A stretch of DNA of 64,000 nucleotides, taken from Burkholderia ubonensis. GTDB lineage: Bacteria > Pseudomonadota > Gammaproteobacteria > Burkholderiales > Burkholderiaceae. Below, piece by piece: positions 45,553 through 54,316 of this stretch. Within the stretch, counting starts at the first letter, position 1, and every line of letters begins with the position of its first letter. The stretch covers positions 124,001 through 188,000 of the forward strand of contig NZ_CADFEB010000005.1 in NCBI RefSeq assembly GCF_902833085.1. Direction: 5' to 3'. Under the pieces are notes generated by a model, which saw nothing but the letters and a program-made list of their open reading frames with translations, had not been told where the DNA came from and did not search any database. The position numbers were made by a program, and so were the translations under genes.

Positions 45553-46503
45553 TTACCGGATCGCGACCGGGTTGATGTTGACCTGCGTCGAGCCGATGTA
45601 CAGCGGCTGGCCCAGCACGAACAGGAACTCCCACGCCTTGTCGCGCACGAGCGCACGACTGTCGATCAACTCCAGGTTGTAGATGCCGCGCTTCGCGAGC
45701 ATGTACTGGTTGATCGGGAATTCCTCCCTGGTACCGGGGTTCGGATAGACCTCGGACGCCCAGGTGTCGCCGCCGAACGCGACGATGCCCTGGTCGGCCA
45801 GCCACTTCGCGGCTTCCATGCCGATGCCCGGCTCCACTTCCAGGAACTGCTTGTTGTCCCTGCCGATCAGCTCCAGCCAGCCGGTGTTGAACAGCACCAC
45901 GTCGCCCTTGCGCAGGGTCACGCCTTCCTGCTTCAGCACGGCCTTGATGTCGGCCACGGTGAACTCGGTGCCGCCCGGGACGATCGGCTTGCCGTAGTAC
46001 GCGGTCATGTCGAGCACCACGCCGCGCGTGACGATCGGCGGCACCTTCTCGACGCCGAGCTTCTTCACGCCGTCGACGGTGACGAAGTCGGCCGCCTTGT
46101 TGCCGTTGTAGTAGACGTTGTCGATGCCGATGTGGCCGATGCCGTTGAGCTGCGTGCCGACGCCGGTCCACGCGTTGACGAGTTCGTCGTTGAAGGTGAA
46201 CTTGTTCGGGCCGAGGCTCTTGCCGGCCTGCTGGCCGACCTGCACGTTGTACAGGCGGAAGCTGCGATGGCGGAACGCCGGCAGGTTCTTGTCCACCGGC
46301 ACGGCCAGCGGGTAGGTCTTGCCGGCCTTCACGAGGCCGACGGCCTGCTTGATGACGTCGGGCGTCAGCAGGTTGGCCGCGCCGATCTCGTCGTTCGGGC
46401 CGTAGACGGACGGATACCAGTCCGCCGCATGCGCCGCTTGCGCGGCAGCGAACGGCAGCAGCGCGGAGAGTGCGAGTTTCGCGAGGGTTTTCTTCATCAT
46501 CAT
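45553..46503 (-). CDS. Exported cyclase-family protein (kynurenine formamidase-like)
   Basis: 316 aa. Signal peptide KKTLAKLALSALLPFAAAQAAHA. The cyclase/kynurenine formamidase fold is seen in EIGAANLLTPDVI and GVVLDMTAYYG. The classical metal motif H-x-G-T-H-x-D-x3-H reads GVGTQLNGIGHIGI, with Gln and Asn in place of the second His and the Asp. This may mean changed metal use or loss of activity. Third gene of the dkgB-OYE-cyclase operon, 16 nt after the OYE stop. Confidence 0.8.
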   Translation of the reverse strand: MMMKKTLAKLALSALLPFAAAQAAHAADWYPSVYGPNDEIGAANLLTPDVIKQAVGLVKAGKTYPLAVPVDKNLPAFRHRSFRLYNVQVGQQAGKSLGPNKFTFNDELVNAWTGVGTQLNGIGHIGIDNVYYNGNKAADFVTVDGVKKLGVEKVPPIVTRGVVLDMTAYYGKPIVPGGTEFTVADIKAVLKQEGVTLRKGDVVLFNTGWLELIGRDNKQFLEVEPGIGMEAAKWLADQGIVAFGGDTWASEVYPNPGTREEFPINQYMLAKRGIYNLELIDSRALVRDKAWEFLFVLGQPLYIGSTQVNINPVAIR

Positions 46504-46519
46504 CGGTTAGCGCGTTCGT

Positions 46520-47635
46520 TCAGGCCGCGGCTTCGGCCAGCGTCGGATAGTCGGTCAGGCCGCGCGCGTCGCCGCCGAACAGCGTGTTGCGGTCGTGCGA
46601 CGCGAGCTCGGCGCCGATGCGCAGGCGTTCGGGCAGGTCGGGGTTCGCGACGAACGGACGGCCGAACGCGATCAGGTCGGCCCAGCCGGCGGCGATCGCT
46701 GCGCGTGCGCGTTCCGCGGTGTACTTGCCCGCATAGATCAGCACGCCGGGGTAGACGGCGCGCAGCTTCTGCTTGAATTCGACCGGCATCAGCGGCGCAT
46801 CGTCCCAGTCCGCTTCCGCGATGTGCAGGTAGCCGACGCCGAGATCGGCAAGCAGTTTCGCGGCGGCGAGATACGTCGTTTCCGGATCGGCGTCGACGCA
46901 GCCGTTCAGCGTGGTCAGCGGCGCGAGGCGGATGCCGACGCGCGAGGCGTCGCCGGCGCCTTCGATCAGCGCCTGCGCGACTTCGCCGAGGAAGCGCAGC
47001 CGGTTCTCGAGCGAGCCGCCGTATTCGTCCGTGCGCGTGTTGGCGTTCGAGTCGATGAACTGGTTGACGAGATAGCCGTTCGCGCCGTGCAGCTCGACGC
47101 CGTCGAAGCCCGCGTCGATCGCGTTGCGGGCGGCGGCGCGATACTGTTCGACGACTTCGCGAATTTCCTCGACCGTCAGCGCGCGCGGCTCGGAGGCCTG
47201 CACGAAGCCGGGCGTGCTGCCGTCCTCGCCCGCGATGAACACGTTCACGCCCGTCGCCTGGAGCGGCGAAGACGATACCGGCTGCCGGCCGCCGAGCAGG
47301 CTCGTGTGGCTCAGCCGGCCGACGTGCCAGAGCTGCGCGAAGATGCGCCCGTCGGCGGCGTGCACGGCGTCGGTCACCTTGCGCCAGCCGGCGACGTGCT
47401 CGGGCGCATGAATGCCCGGCGTCCACGCATAGCCCTTGCCGAGCGGCGCGATGTAGGTGCCTTCGCTGACGATGAGGCCGGCGCCCGCGCGCTGCGCGTA
47501 GTACGCGGCCATCAGGTCGTTGGCGACGTCGCCGGGCTGGCTCGCGCGCGAGCGGGTCATCGGCGGCATCACGATGCGGTTCGGCAGCGTCAGCGCGCCG
47601 AGTTGCAGCGGTTGAAACAAGGGGTCCTGGGTCAT
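46520..47635 (-). CDS. Old yellow enzyme family NADH:flavin oxidoreductase (paralogue 1)
   Basis: 371-aa FMN enzyme reducing alpha,beta-unsaturated carbonyls or nitro compounds. The active-site pair is the H and N of GVELHGANGYLVNQFID, and DEYGGSLENRLRFL is a family hallmark. The start at 47635 is a good ATG. It follows the AKR gene by 65 nt and has a second OYE paralogue at 60431. Confidence 0.9.
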   Translation of the reverse strand: MTQDPLFQPLQLGALTLPNRIVMPPMTRSRASQPGDVANDLMAAYYAQRAGAGLIVSEGTYIAPLGKGYAWTPGIHAPEHVAGWRKVTDAVHAADGRIFAQLWHVGRLSHTSLLGGRQPVSSSPLQATGVNVFIAGEDGSTPGFVQASEPRALTVEEIREVVEQYRAAARNAIDAGFDGVELHGANGYLVNQFIDSNANTRTDEYGGSLENRLRFLGEVAQALIEGAGDASRVGIRLAPLTTLNGCVDADPETTYLAAAKLLADLGVGYLHIAEADWDDAPLMPVEFKQKLRAVYPGVLIYAGKYTAERARAAIAAGWADLIAFGRPFVANPDLPERLRIGAELASHDRNTLFGGDARGLTDYPTLAEAAA

Positions 47636-47700
47636 GATGGGTGTCCTGTCAGGCCCGCGGCCTGCGGGCCGCGGGCGGGTATGAGAATGTGCCGGGGCGA

Positions 47701-48507
47701 TCAGTCCCACTCCGGCGCGAGGCCGGCGGGGTCGACTTCGCGGCCGTTGCGCTCGAGCGCGGCGATCTGCGCCATGTCGTCGTCGGTGAGGCGCAGCGTC
47801 GGCGCGAGCAGGTTGCTCGCGAGGTTCTCGCGCTTCGTCGACGACGGAATCACCGAGTAGCCGAGCTGCAGCGCCCACGCGAGCGCGACCTGGGCCGGCG
47901 TGGCCTGGTGCTTCTGCGCGATCGCGCCGATCACCGCGTTGCCGAGCACCTTGCCGTACGCGAGCGTCATGTACGACGTGACGTGGATGCCCTCGCTCTG
48001 CAGGAACGCGACCAGCTTGCGGTTCTGCAGGTACGGGCTCAGCTCGATCTGGTTGGTCGCGATCTCGCCCTTGCCGACGGCGGCGATCGCCTGCTTCGTC
48101 AGCTCGATGTTGAAGTTCGAGATGCCGATCCGGCGCGTCAGGCCCTTCGCCTTCGCGTCGGCAAGCGCGGTCATGAATTCCTCGATCGACACGCCGTTGC
48201 CGGGCGCCGGCCAGTGGATCAGCGTCAGGTCGACGTAGTCGGTGCGCAGCTTCTCGAGGCTTTCCTGCAGGCTCGGCACGAGCTTGTCCTTCGCGTAGTG
48301 GTCGACCCAGATCTTCGTGGTCAGGAACAGCTCGTCGCGGCGCACGCCGGACGCGGCGATCGCTTCGCCCACTTGCGCTTCGTTGCCGTAGATCTGCGCG
48401 GTGTCGATCGCGCGGTAGCCGAGTTCGAGGCCGTTGCGGACCGAATCGATGACGACCTGCTCCTGCAGGCGGAACGTGCCGAGGCCGAAAGCGGGGATCT
48501 TGCTCAT
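47701..48507 (-). CDS. dkgB: Aldo/keto reductase, 2,5-diketo-D-gluconate reductase-like
   Basis: 268-aa AKR. Tetrad: D and Y in [13 protein letters not shown] in LTTKIWVD, H in [22 protein letters not shown] and [12 protein letters not shown] are typical of DkgB. It leads the dkgB-OYE-cyclase operon, with the 21-bp palindrome at 48609-48629 about 100 bp upstream. The gene name reflects similarity only. Confidence 0.88.
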   Translation of the reverse strand: MSKIPAFGLGTFRLQEQVVIDSVRNGLELGYRAIDTAQIYGNEAQVGEAIAASGVRRDELFLTTKIWVDHYAKDKLVPSLQESLEKLRTDYVDLTLIHWPAPGNGVSIEEFMTALADAKAKGLTRRIGISNFNIELTKQAIAAVGKGEIATNQIELSPYLQNRKLVAFLQSEGIHVTSYMTLAYGKVLGNAVIGAIAQKHQATPAQVALAWALQLGYSVIPSSTKRENLASNLLAPTLRLTDDDMAQIAALERNGREVDPAGLAPEWD

Positions 48508-48608
48508 GATGTGCTCCGTGGAGTGTAGGTGGACCGGGTGGGTCCGTGAGGCATTCAGGCATTCTGGCGCTTGCCACTAATGAAATAAACGCCTCTAGAA
48601 GACAAAAA

Positions 48609-48629
48609 TATTTGATTTGAAATCAAATA
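48609..48629. promoter_or_regulatory. 21-bp palindrome upstream of dkgB
   Basis: Centre TTGATTTGAAATCAA, extending to perfect symmetry over 21 bp. It lies just downstream of the LLM oxidoreductase stop (48634) and 102 bp before the dkgB start. The same 15-bp core is at 51249-51263 upstream of the MFS gene. Confidence 0.75.
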
Positions 48630-48633
48630 CGGT

Positions 48634-49578
48634 TCATGCGACGGGCGCGTCCGCCGGCGCATGGAACGCGGGCAGGACTTCCGCGGCGATCTCGGCCAGC
48701 GTCTCGTCGAGCGGGCGGCGGTTGCGGCGGAAATGCAGGCCGATGTGCTGCACGCCCGCGTCGCGCATCGCCGCCAGTTCCTCGATCAGCCCGATGCGCC
48801 CCGCGCGCGCGCCGAAGCGGTGGCGCTGCAGCGGCTCGTGCGGATCGGCGGCGAGGTCGAGGTGAATGAAGCTCGTGTACGGCTTGTCGCCCGCCACCGC
48901 GCGCCACGCGGCGACGCGGTGTTGATGGTCGGACGGTGTGCCCGGGTACGCGAGGCAGCCGTCCAGGTGTGCGCCGATCCAGGCCGGCGTCTGCTGCGCG
49001 AGGCCCGCGACGAACAGCGGAATCGGCGTGCGCGCGGCGGGCAGCACGTCGAGGCCCGGCGGCAGGTGCCCGCGCGCGCCGTCGCGCAACAGCGCGATCT
49101 GGTCGCGGAAGTTCGCGCCGCGCGATTCGAAGTCGCGGCCGAACAGCGGGTATTCGACCGGCCGGTCGCCGCTCGCGACGCCGAGCAGCAGGCGGCCGCC
49201 GCTCAGTTCCTGGATCGTAGCGGCCGACTTCAGCGTCAGCAGCGGCTCGCGCAGCGGCAGCACGACGGCCGCCGTGCCGAGCAGGATGTCGCGCGTGATG
49301 CCGGCGAGGTAGCCGAGATACGAAAACACTTCGAACACCTGCGCGGCGTCGCCGAACGCCGGGTCGTACACCGGCACGTCGCGCACCCAGAGCGCGCGAA
49401 AGCCGAGCGTATCCGCGAGCCGGGCGAGTGCCGCGTGGTTTTCCAGGTCGGGCACGCCGGGGCTGCGCGCGTCGCGCTGGCGCTTCGCGTCGCCTGCCGG
49501 CGACCAGTCGTTGTCGAGCGGCAGCTCGATGCCGATGCTGAAGCCGCCGCGCGTCAGTTTGCCAAGGGGAGTGGGCAT
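48634..49578 (-). CDS. Luciferase-like (LLM class) flavin oxidoreductase
   Basis: 314-aa FMN/F420-dependent monooxygenase-type enzyme with GIELPLDNDW near the N-terminus and SGGRLLLGVASGDRPVEY, the usual LLM segment. Third gene of the MFS-MoaF-LLM operon, 17 nt after the MoaF-like gene. Start at 49578 (MPTPLGKLTR). Confidence 0.85.
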   Translation of the reverse strand: MPTPLGKLTRGGFSIGIELPLDNDWSPAGDAKRQRDARSPGVPDLENHAALARLADTLGFRALWVRDVPVYDPAFGDAAQVFEVFSYLGYLAGITRDILLGTAAVVLPLREPLLTLKSAATIQELSGGRLLLGVASGDRPVEYPLFGRDFESRGANFRDQIALLRDGARGHLPPGLDVLPAARTPIPLFVAGLAQQTPAWIGAHLDGCLAYPGTPSDHQHRVAAWRAVAGDKPYTSFIHLDLAADPHEPLQRHRFGARAGRIGLIEELAAMRDAGVQHIGLHFRRNRRPLDETLAEIAAEVLPAFHAPADAPVA

Positions 49579-49595
49579 GGTCGGGAAGATCCGTT

Positions 49596-49919
49596 TCAGA
49601 GCGCGCGCAGGCTGCCTTCGAGCCGATGAAAATCGAGCGACGGCGCGGTGAAGAACGAGCGCGACGTGCCGGCGGCGAAGTCGTCGATGTGCACGACGGT
49701 CGCGCGGTCGGCTTCCTGCCACGAGATCGCGTAGATCTCGCCGGCGACGTGCTGCCACGCATAGGCGACTTCGCCCTTCGCGCCGGTGAAATCGCCTTCG
49801 GTGATTTCGTAGCGCATGTGGACGCCGTCGTCGGCATACGCGTTGATCGCGGTCAGCCCGGCGTAGCGGACTTCGAAGGTCTTGCCGGCAAACGGCGGAC
49901 GTTGGGTCGATGCGTTCAT
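49596..49919 (-). CDS. MoaF-like small protein
   Basis: 107 aa with the beta-barrel pattern of the MoaF family: GKTFEVRYAGLTAINAY, EVAYAWQHVAGEIYAISWQE and VVHIDDFAAG. A possible small-molecule (lipocalin-like) binder. Second gene of the MFS-MoaF-LLM operon. Confidence 0.75.
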   Translation of the reverse strand: MNASTQRPPFAGKTFEVRYAGLTAINAYADDGVHMRYEITEGDFTGAKGEVAYAWQHVAGEIYAISWQEADRATVVHIDDFAAGTSRSFFTAPSLDFHRLEGSLRAL

Positions 49920-49950
49920 GGTGGTGATCTCCTGCGGGTAGCGGACGGGC

Positions 49951-51162
49951 TCAGTGGGCGAATTCGGCGGCTTCGGCGGGCTCGGCCGTGCGCTCGGGCA
50001 AGCCGGCGCGCTGGTCGAGGCGGCCGCTCAGCGCGGTGAGCGCGAACGCGCCGAGCGTGACGACCGCGGCGATCCACGGCGTGTGGCCGAGGCCGACGTG
50101 CGCGACGATCAGGCCGCCGAGCGACGAGCCGCCCGCGACGCCGAGGTTGAAGGCGGCGATGTTGAAGCCCGACGCGACGTCGGCGGCATCCGGCGCGAAA
50201 TGCCGCGCCTGCTTGACGACGTAGACCTGCAGGCCCGGCACGTTGCCGAACGCGACCGCGCCCCACGCGAGCATCGTCAGCACCGCGAGCCACTTGACGT
50301 GAACCGTGAACGTCAGCGCCAGCAGCACGACGGCGAGCAGCAGGAAGATCCGCTTGAGCGCCTTGACGGGGCCGACGCGATCCGCGAGCTTGCCGCCCCA
50401 CACGTTGCCGAATGCGACCGACACGCCGTAGCCGACGAGCACGAGGCTGATCTGCGACGGCGTGAAGCCGGCGATCTGCTCGAGCAGCGGGGCCATGTAC
50501 GTGAACGCGATCAGCGAGCCGCCGTAGCCGACCGCCGTCATCGCGAACACGAGCAGCAAGCGCGGCTGCGCCAGCACGCGGAACTGCCGGGCGAGCGGCG
50601 CGGGTTCCGTTTGCGGCAGCCGGCGCGGCACGAACGCGACCGCGCCGAGGAACGCGACGAGGCCGAACAGCGCGACGACCAGGAACGTCGCGCGCCAGCC
50701 GAAGTGCTGGCCGATGAAGGTGCCGAGCGGAATGCCGGCGACGAACGCGACGGTCATCCCGCTGAACATCGTCGCGATCGCGCTCGCGGCCTTGTGTTTC
50801 GGCACGAGTGTGGTCGCGATGATCGAGCCGACCGAGAAGAACACGCCGTGCGCGAGGCCGGTGAGGATGCGCGCGACGATCAGCGATTCGTAGCCGGGCG
50901 CCTGCCACGCGACGAGGTTGCCGACGGTGAACAGCGCCATCAGCCCGGCGAGCAGCGTCTTGCGCGGCACGCGGCCGGTGAGCGCGGTGAGCAGCGGCGC
51001 GCCGATCGCGACGCTGAGCGCATAGAGGCTGACGAGCAGGCCCGCGGAGGGCAGGGTGACGGCGAGATCGGTGGCGATCGTCGGGATCAGCCCGACGATC
51101 ACGAATTCGGTCGTGCCGATGGCGAATGCGCTGATCGTCAGCGCGAGCAGGGCAAGAGGCAT
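49951..51162 (-). CDS. MFS exporter, AraJ/SotB-like (DHA1)
   Basis: 403 aa with about twelve hydrophobic segments starting ISAFAIGTTEFVIVGLIPTI; ALTGRVPRKTLLAGLM is the loop 2-3 motif. GGAG precedes the ATG. First gene of its operon, downstream of the palindrome at 51249. Confidence 0.85.
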   Translation of the reverse strand: MPLALLALTISAFAIGTTEFVIVGLIPTIATDLAVTLPSAGLLVSLYALSVAIGAPLLTALTGRVPRKTLLAGLMALFTVGNLVAWQAPGYESLIVARILTGLAHGVFFSVGSIIATTLVPKHKAASAIATMFSGMTVAFVAGIPLGTFIGQHFGWRATFLVVALFGLVAFLGAVAFVPRRLPQTEPAPLARQFRVLAQPRLLLVFAMTAVGYGGSLIAFTYMAPLLEQIAGFTPSQISLVLVGYGVSVAFGNVWGGKLADRVGPVKALKRIFLLLAVVLLALTFTVHVKWLAVLTMLAWGAVAFGNVPGLQVYVVKQARHFAPDAADVASGFNIAAFNLGVAGGSSLGGLIVAHVGLGHTPWIAAVVTLGAFALTALSGRLDQRAGLPERTAEPAEAAEFAH

Positions 51163-51248
51163 GATGGGCGCTCCAGGTTCCAGTAATGACGGAGCGCAGT
51201 GTGCCCGGTTTATTTTTGCGGAAAAACCAGTCGATTCACCAAATTGTT

Positions 51249-51263
51249 TTGATTTGAAATCAA
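51249..51263. promoter_or_regulatory. 15-bp palindrome upstream of the MFS operon
   Basis: TTGATTTGAAATCAA, a perfect dyad around a central G, 87 bp upstream of the MFS start (51162) and 97 bp upstream of yaiI (51360). Identical core to 48609-48629. Its regulator is not obvious in the window. Confidence 0.75.
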
Positions 51264-51359
51264 GAATTGAGGGTGTCGCCCGGCCGCCTGCCGCCGCAAG
51301 ATGCCCGCCGGCAGTGCGATATGATCGCTACTTCTGTTTTGTGTATTGGAAATGCCGCC

Positions 51360-51815
51360 ATGCAAGTGCTGGTCGATGCCGACGCGTGTCCCGTCGTGAT
51401 CAAGGACATGTTGTTTCGGGCCGCGCGTCGTGCCGAAGTCCACGTGACCCTGGTCGCGAATCAGTATCTGCGCACGCCGCCGTCTCCCTTTATCAAGGCG
51501 CTTCAAGTACCGGCGGGTTTCGATGCCGCCGATGCCCGCATCGTCGAGCTGGTCACCGCCGGCGATCTCGTGATCACGGCGGACATACCGCTTGCGGCCG
51601 CCGTCCTCGACAAGGGCGGCCACGCGCTCGATCCGCGCGGAAACTGGTTCAGCCGCGAGAATATCGAGGAGCGCCTGTCGACGCGTGCCATGCTGGATCA
51701 ACTTCGCAGTACGGGCATCGACACGGGAGGGCCGGCGCCCTATAGCGCGCGAGATGGCAAGGCGTTCGCGGGGCAACTCGACCGGTTCCTCGCCCGTCGC
51801 ACGGGTGCCGAATGA
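51360..51815 (+). CDS. yaiI: UPF0178 (DUF188) protein YaiI-like
   Basis: 151-aa small protein with DADACPVVIKDMLFRAA, LVITADIPLAA and NIEERLSTRAMLDQLR, all YaiI/YqxD hallmarks of the PIN-like superfamily (possible nuclease fold). Start at 51360 gives homology from residue 1. Divergent from the MFS operon. Function unclear. Confidence 0.9.
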   Translation: MQVLVDADACPVVIKDMLFRAARRAEVHVTLVANQYLRTPPSPFIKALQVPAGFDAADARIVELVTAGDLVITADIPLAAAVLDKGGHALDPRGNWFSRENIEERLSTRAMLDQLRSTGIDTGGPAPYSARDGKAFAGQLDRFLARRTGAE

Positions 51816-52001
51816 TTCGAAGCTAAAGCGACGACCGACGTGTTCCTCTATCCGGGTCCTTGACCTTGAAGTCGCGTTCAACCTTAAAGTGCTTGCTGAC
51901 GGCAATACCGGACTTCGGTGCAGACCGATACGCCGTCGTTCACGCAGGGCCTGTTGCCGCGAGACGTGAAGCCGGCCACGCCCGCTCCAAAGGAATCGTC
52001 C

Positions 52002-53246
52002 ATGACCACGCCGACCCATGATCTCGTCGTATTTGGCGCCACCAGCTTCGTCGGGCAGATCCTGACCCGCTACCTGTCCGAACACCTGTCGGGCGACGGT
52101 GAGACGCTGCGCTGGGCCATCGCCGGCCGCTCGGAAGCGAAGCTCAGGCAGGTCAGGGATTCGCTGGGCGCGGCGGGGCAGTCGTTGCCGATCATCGTCG
52201 CCGACGCGGCCGACGACGCGCAGCTGCAAGCGCTATGCGCACAAACGCGGGTGGTGGTGTCCACCGTCGGACCCTATGCGCTTTACGGGGAGCCGCTGGT
52301 CAGGACGTGCGCGGAAAGCGGCACGGACTACTGCGACCTCACCGGCGAGACCCAGTGGATCAAGCGGATGATCGACAGGTACGAGCCCGCGGCCCGGCAG
52401 TCGGGGGCGCGCATCGTCCATTGCTGCGGCTTCGATTCGGTTCCGTCGGACATGGGCGTCTTTTTCCTGCAGCAACAGGCAACGCGGCAGTGGGGCGTGC
52501 CGGCCGAGCAGGTGAAGATGCGCGTCAGGACGCTGAAGGGCGGGGCGTCGGGCGGAACGGTGGCGAGCGTGATCAACGTCGTTCGGGAAGCCGCGGCCGA
52601 CCCTGCGTTGCGCAGGACGCTGCTCGATCCTTATTCGCTGTGCCCGAAAGGCCACGGATTCACGGTGCGGCAGCACGCCGTCAGATCGGCCGAATTCGAT
52701 CGCGACTGCGATGCGTGGATCGCTCCCTTCGTGATGGCGGCCGTCAACGAGCGTGTCGTGCACCGCTCCAACGCGCTTGCGGACAACGCCTATGGCAGCC
52801 GGTTCACCTATGACGAAGCCGTCATGACGGGCACGGGCCTCAAGGGCCGGCTGGCCGCCCTGGCGATCGTCGCCGGCCTGGGTGCGTTCATGGCGGGCGT
52901 CGTCATCAAGCCGGTGCGCGGCCTGATGGAGCGGTTCCTGCTGCCGAAGCCCGGCGAGGGGCCGAGCGTCGAGGCCCAGTTGGCCGGCCGCTACGACTTG
53001 CGTTTCTTCGGCCGCACCGGCGACGGGCAGACCTTGCGCGTGAAAGTCACCGGGGATCGCGACCCGGGTTACGGCTCCACGGGCAAGATGCTGGGCCAGG
53101 CGGCGATCAGTCTCGCGCTGGATTGCCGCAGGGACGGCGAGAAGACGGGGCGCGGCGGCAGCTTCTGGACGCCTGCGACGATGTTCGACGAGCGCTATAT
53201 CGAGCGTCTGGTTCGTCATGCGGGGCTGCGTTTCGAGCGGATTTGA
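52002..53246 (+). CDS. Saccharopine-dehydrogenase-like / trans-acting enoyl reductase-like protein
   Basis: 414 aa. Rossmann motif DLVVFGATSFVGQIL at the N-terminus, then SGTDYCDLTGETQWIKRMID, GGASGGTVASVI, a hydrophobic mid-segment (AALAIVAGLGAFMAGVV) and a C-terminal domain DPGYGSTGKMLGQAAISLAL, as in mycobacterial trans-enoyl reductase relatives. AAAGGAA lies upstream of the ATG. Substrate unknown. Confidence 0.82.
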   Translation: MTTPTHDLVVFGATSFVGQILTRYLSEHLSGDGETLRWAIAGRSEAKLRQVRDSLGAAGQSLPIIVADAADDAQLQALCAQTRVVVSTVGPYALYGEPLVRTCAESGTDYCDLTGETQWIKRMIDRYEPAARQSGARIVHCCGFDSVPSDMGVFFLQQQATRQWGVPAEQVKMRVRTLKGGASGGTVASVINVVREAAADPALRRTLLDPYSLCPKGHGFTVRQHAVRSAEFDRDCDAWIAPFVMAAVNERVVHRSNALADNAYGSRFTYDEAVMTGTGLKGRLAALAIVAGLGAFMAGVVIKPVRGLMERFLLPKPGEGPSVEAQLAGRYDLRFFGRTGDGQTLRVKVTGDRDPGYGSTGKMLGQAAISLALDCRRDGEKTGRGGSFWTPATMFDERYIERLVRHAGLRFERI

Positions 53247-53304
53247 GGCCGTCGCCTTCGCCGATTGCGGATTCTGTGCGGTCACCCGACGACCGTCGAC
53301 GCCG

Positions 53305-54216
53305 TCATTTGCCCGAGAACTCGACGCTGTTCGCGGTGACCAGGATTTCCCGGAAGATGCCGACCAGCGGCCGCAGGTTGACCTTGTGCCACGCGGCCCA
53401 CAGGGGCGTGCGGTAGCTGAACCACGGCAGCTCGCGCACTACGACGCCTTGCGGCACTTGCTCGCGAAGGCTCTGCTGGATCATCGTCACGCCGAGTCCG
53501 GCCGCGACGAGCCCCAACGCCGCCAGGGGCTCGGTTGCCTCGACGGTAATGTTCGGGGAAAAGCCGGCCTTCGCGCAGGCCGCCACGAACGCGCCGTGAC
53601 GCGGCGCGCTTTCCTCCTGCGTGACGCCGATCCAGGGTTGCGTGGCGAGGTCGTCCGCCGACAGCGTCCGCTTCCCGGCCAGCGGATGCTCGTCGGGCAT
53701 CGCCAGCAGCATCGGATCGTTCAGCACCAGCGACGACTCCAGTTCCGCGTCGTCGGCGGCAGGGGGCTCGCTGACGAGCGCGATGTCGAGGCTGCGTTCG
53801 CGCAAGCCTTCGAGCTGCGCGGCGGAATGATAGTTGTACAGCGCGATGTGCACGGCCGGACGGTCGGCGCGCAGCGCTTTCAGCGCGCGGGGCAGCACGC
53901 CCGAGTGCATCGACGTTTCCAGGTAGCCGATGCACAGGCCGCCTTCGTCGCCTTTGCCGAGCCGCCGCGCGAGCGATTCCAGCCGGTTCGCGTGCGTCAG
54001 GAAGGCGCGCGCCTCGTTCAGGAAGGTGCGGCCGTCCCGCGTCAGCCGGATGCGTTGCTGGGTGCGCTCGAACAGCGTCAGGCCGAGCTTTTCCTCGAAC
54101 TGGGCGATCTGGCGGCTGAGCGGCGACTGCGAAATGTGCAGACGCTCCGCGGCGCGCCCGACGTGTTCTTCCTCCGCCACCGCGATGAAGTACTGGAGTT
54201 GGCGCATGTCGAGCAT
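53305..54216 (-). CDS. LysR-family regulator (divergent from aldo/keto reductase B)
   Basis: 303 aa. Winged helix LQYFIAVAEEEHVGRAAERLHISQSPLSRQI, effector domain from about residue 90. The ATG at 54216 (MLDMRQL) overlaps the edge of the shared promoter block. Divergent from AKR B (54317). It likely controls AKR B and, through the duplicate promoter, possibly AKR A at 43707. Confidence 0.88.
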   Translation of the reverse strand: MLDMRQLQYFIAVAEEEHVGRAAERLHISQSPLSRQIAQFEEKLGLTLFERTQQRIRLTRDGRTFLNEARAFLTHANRLESLARRLGKGDEGGLCIGYLETSMHSGVLPRALKALRADRPAVHIALYNYHSAAQLEGLRERSLDIALVSEPPAADDAELESSLVLNDPMLLAMPDEHPLAGKRTLSADDLATQPWIGVTQEESAPRHGAFVAACAKAGFSPNITVEATEPLAALGLVAAGLGVTMIQQSLREQVPQGVVVRELPWFSYRTPLWAAWHKVNLRPLVGIFREILVTANSVEFSGK

Positions 54217-54283
54217 ATAAGACCTTGTGTGACTTAAGTGTGTCGAATTATGTCTTGGACAGGCATAACTACGCAACCTAGAC
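54214..54283. promoter_or_regulatory. LysR/AKR B divergent promoter
   Basis: TTGGAC (54255-54260), 17-bp spacer, CTAGAC (54278-54283), preceded by ATAAGACCTT and GACTTAAGTGTGTCGAAT. It matches the region at 43604-43673 with identical element spacing. A CTTAAG-type dyad is the likely LysR box. Confidence 0.65.
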
Positions 54284-54316
54284 TGGGCTCACTTTCCCTA
54301 ACACATGGAGAAGTTC

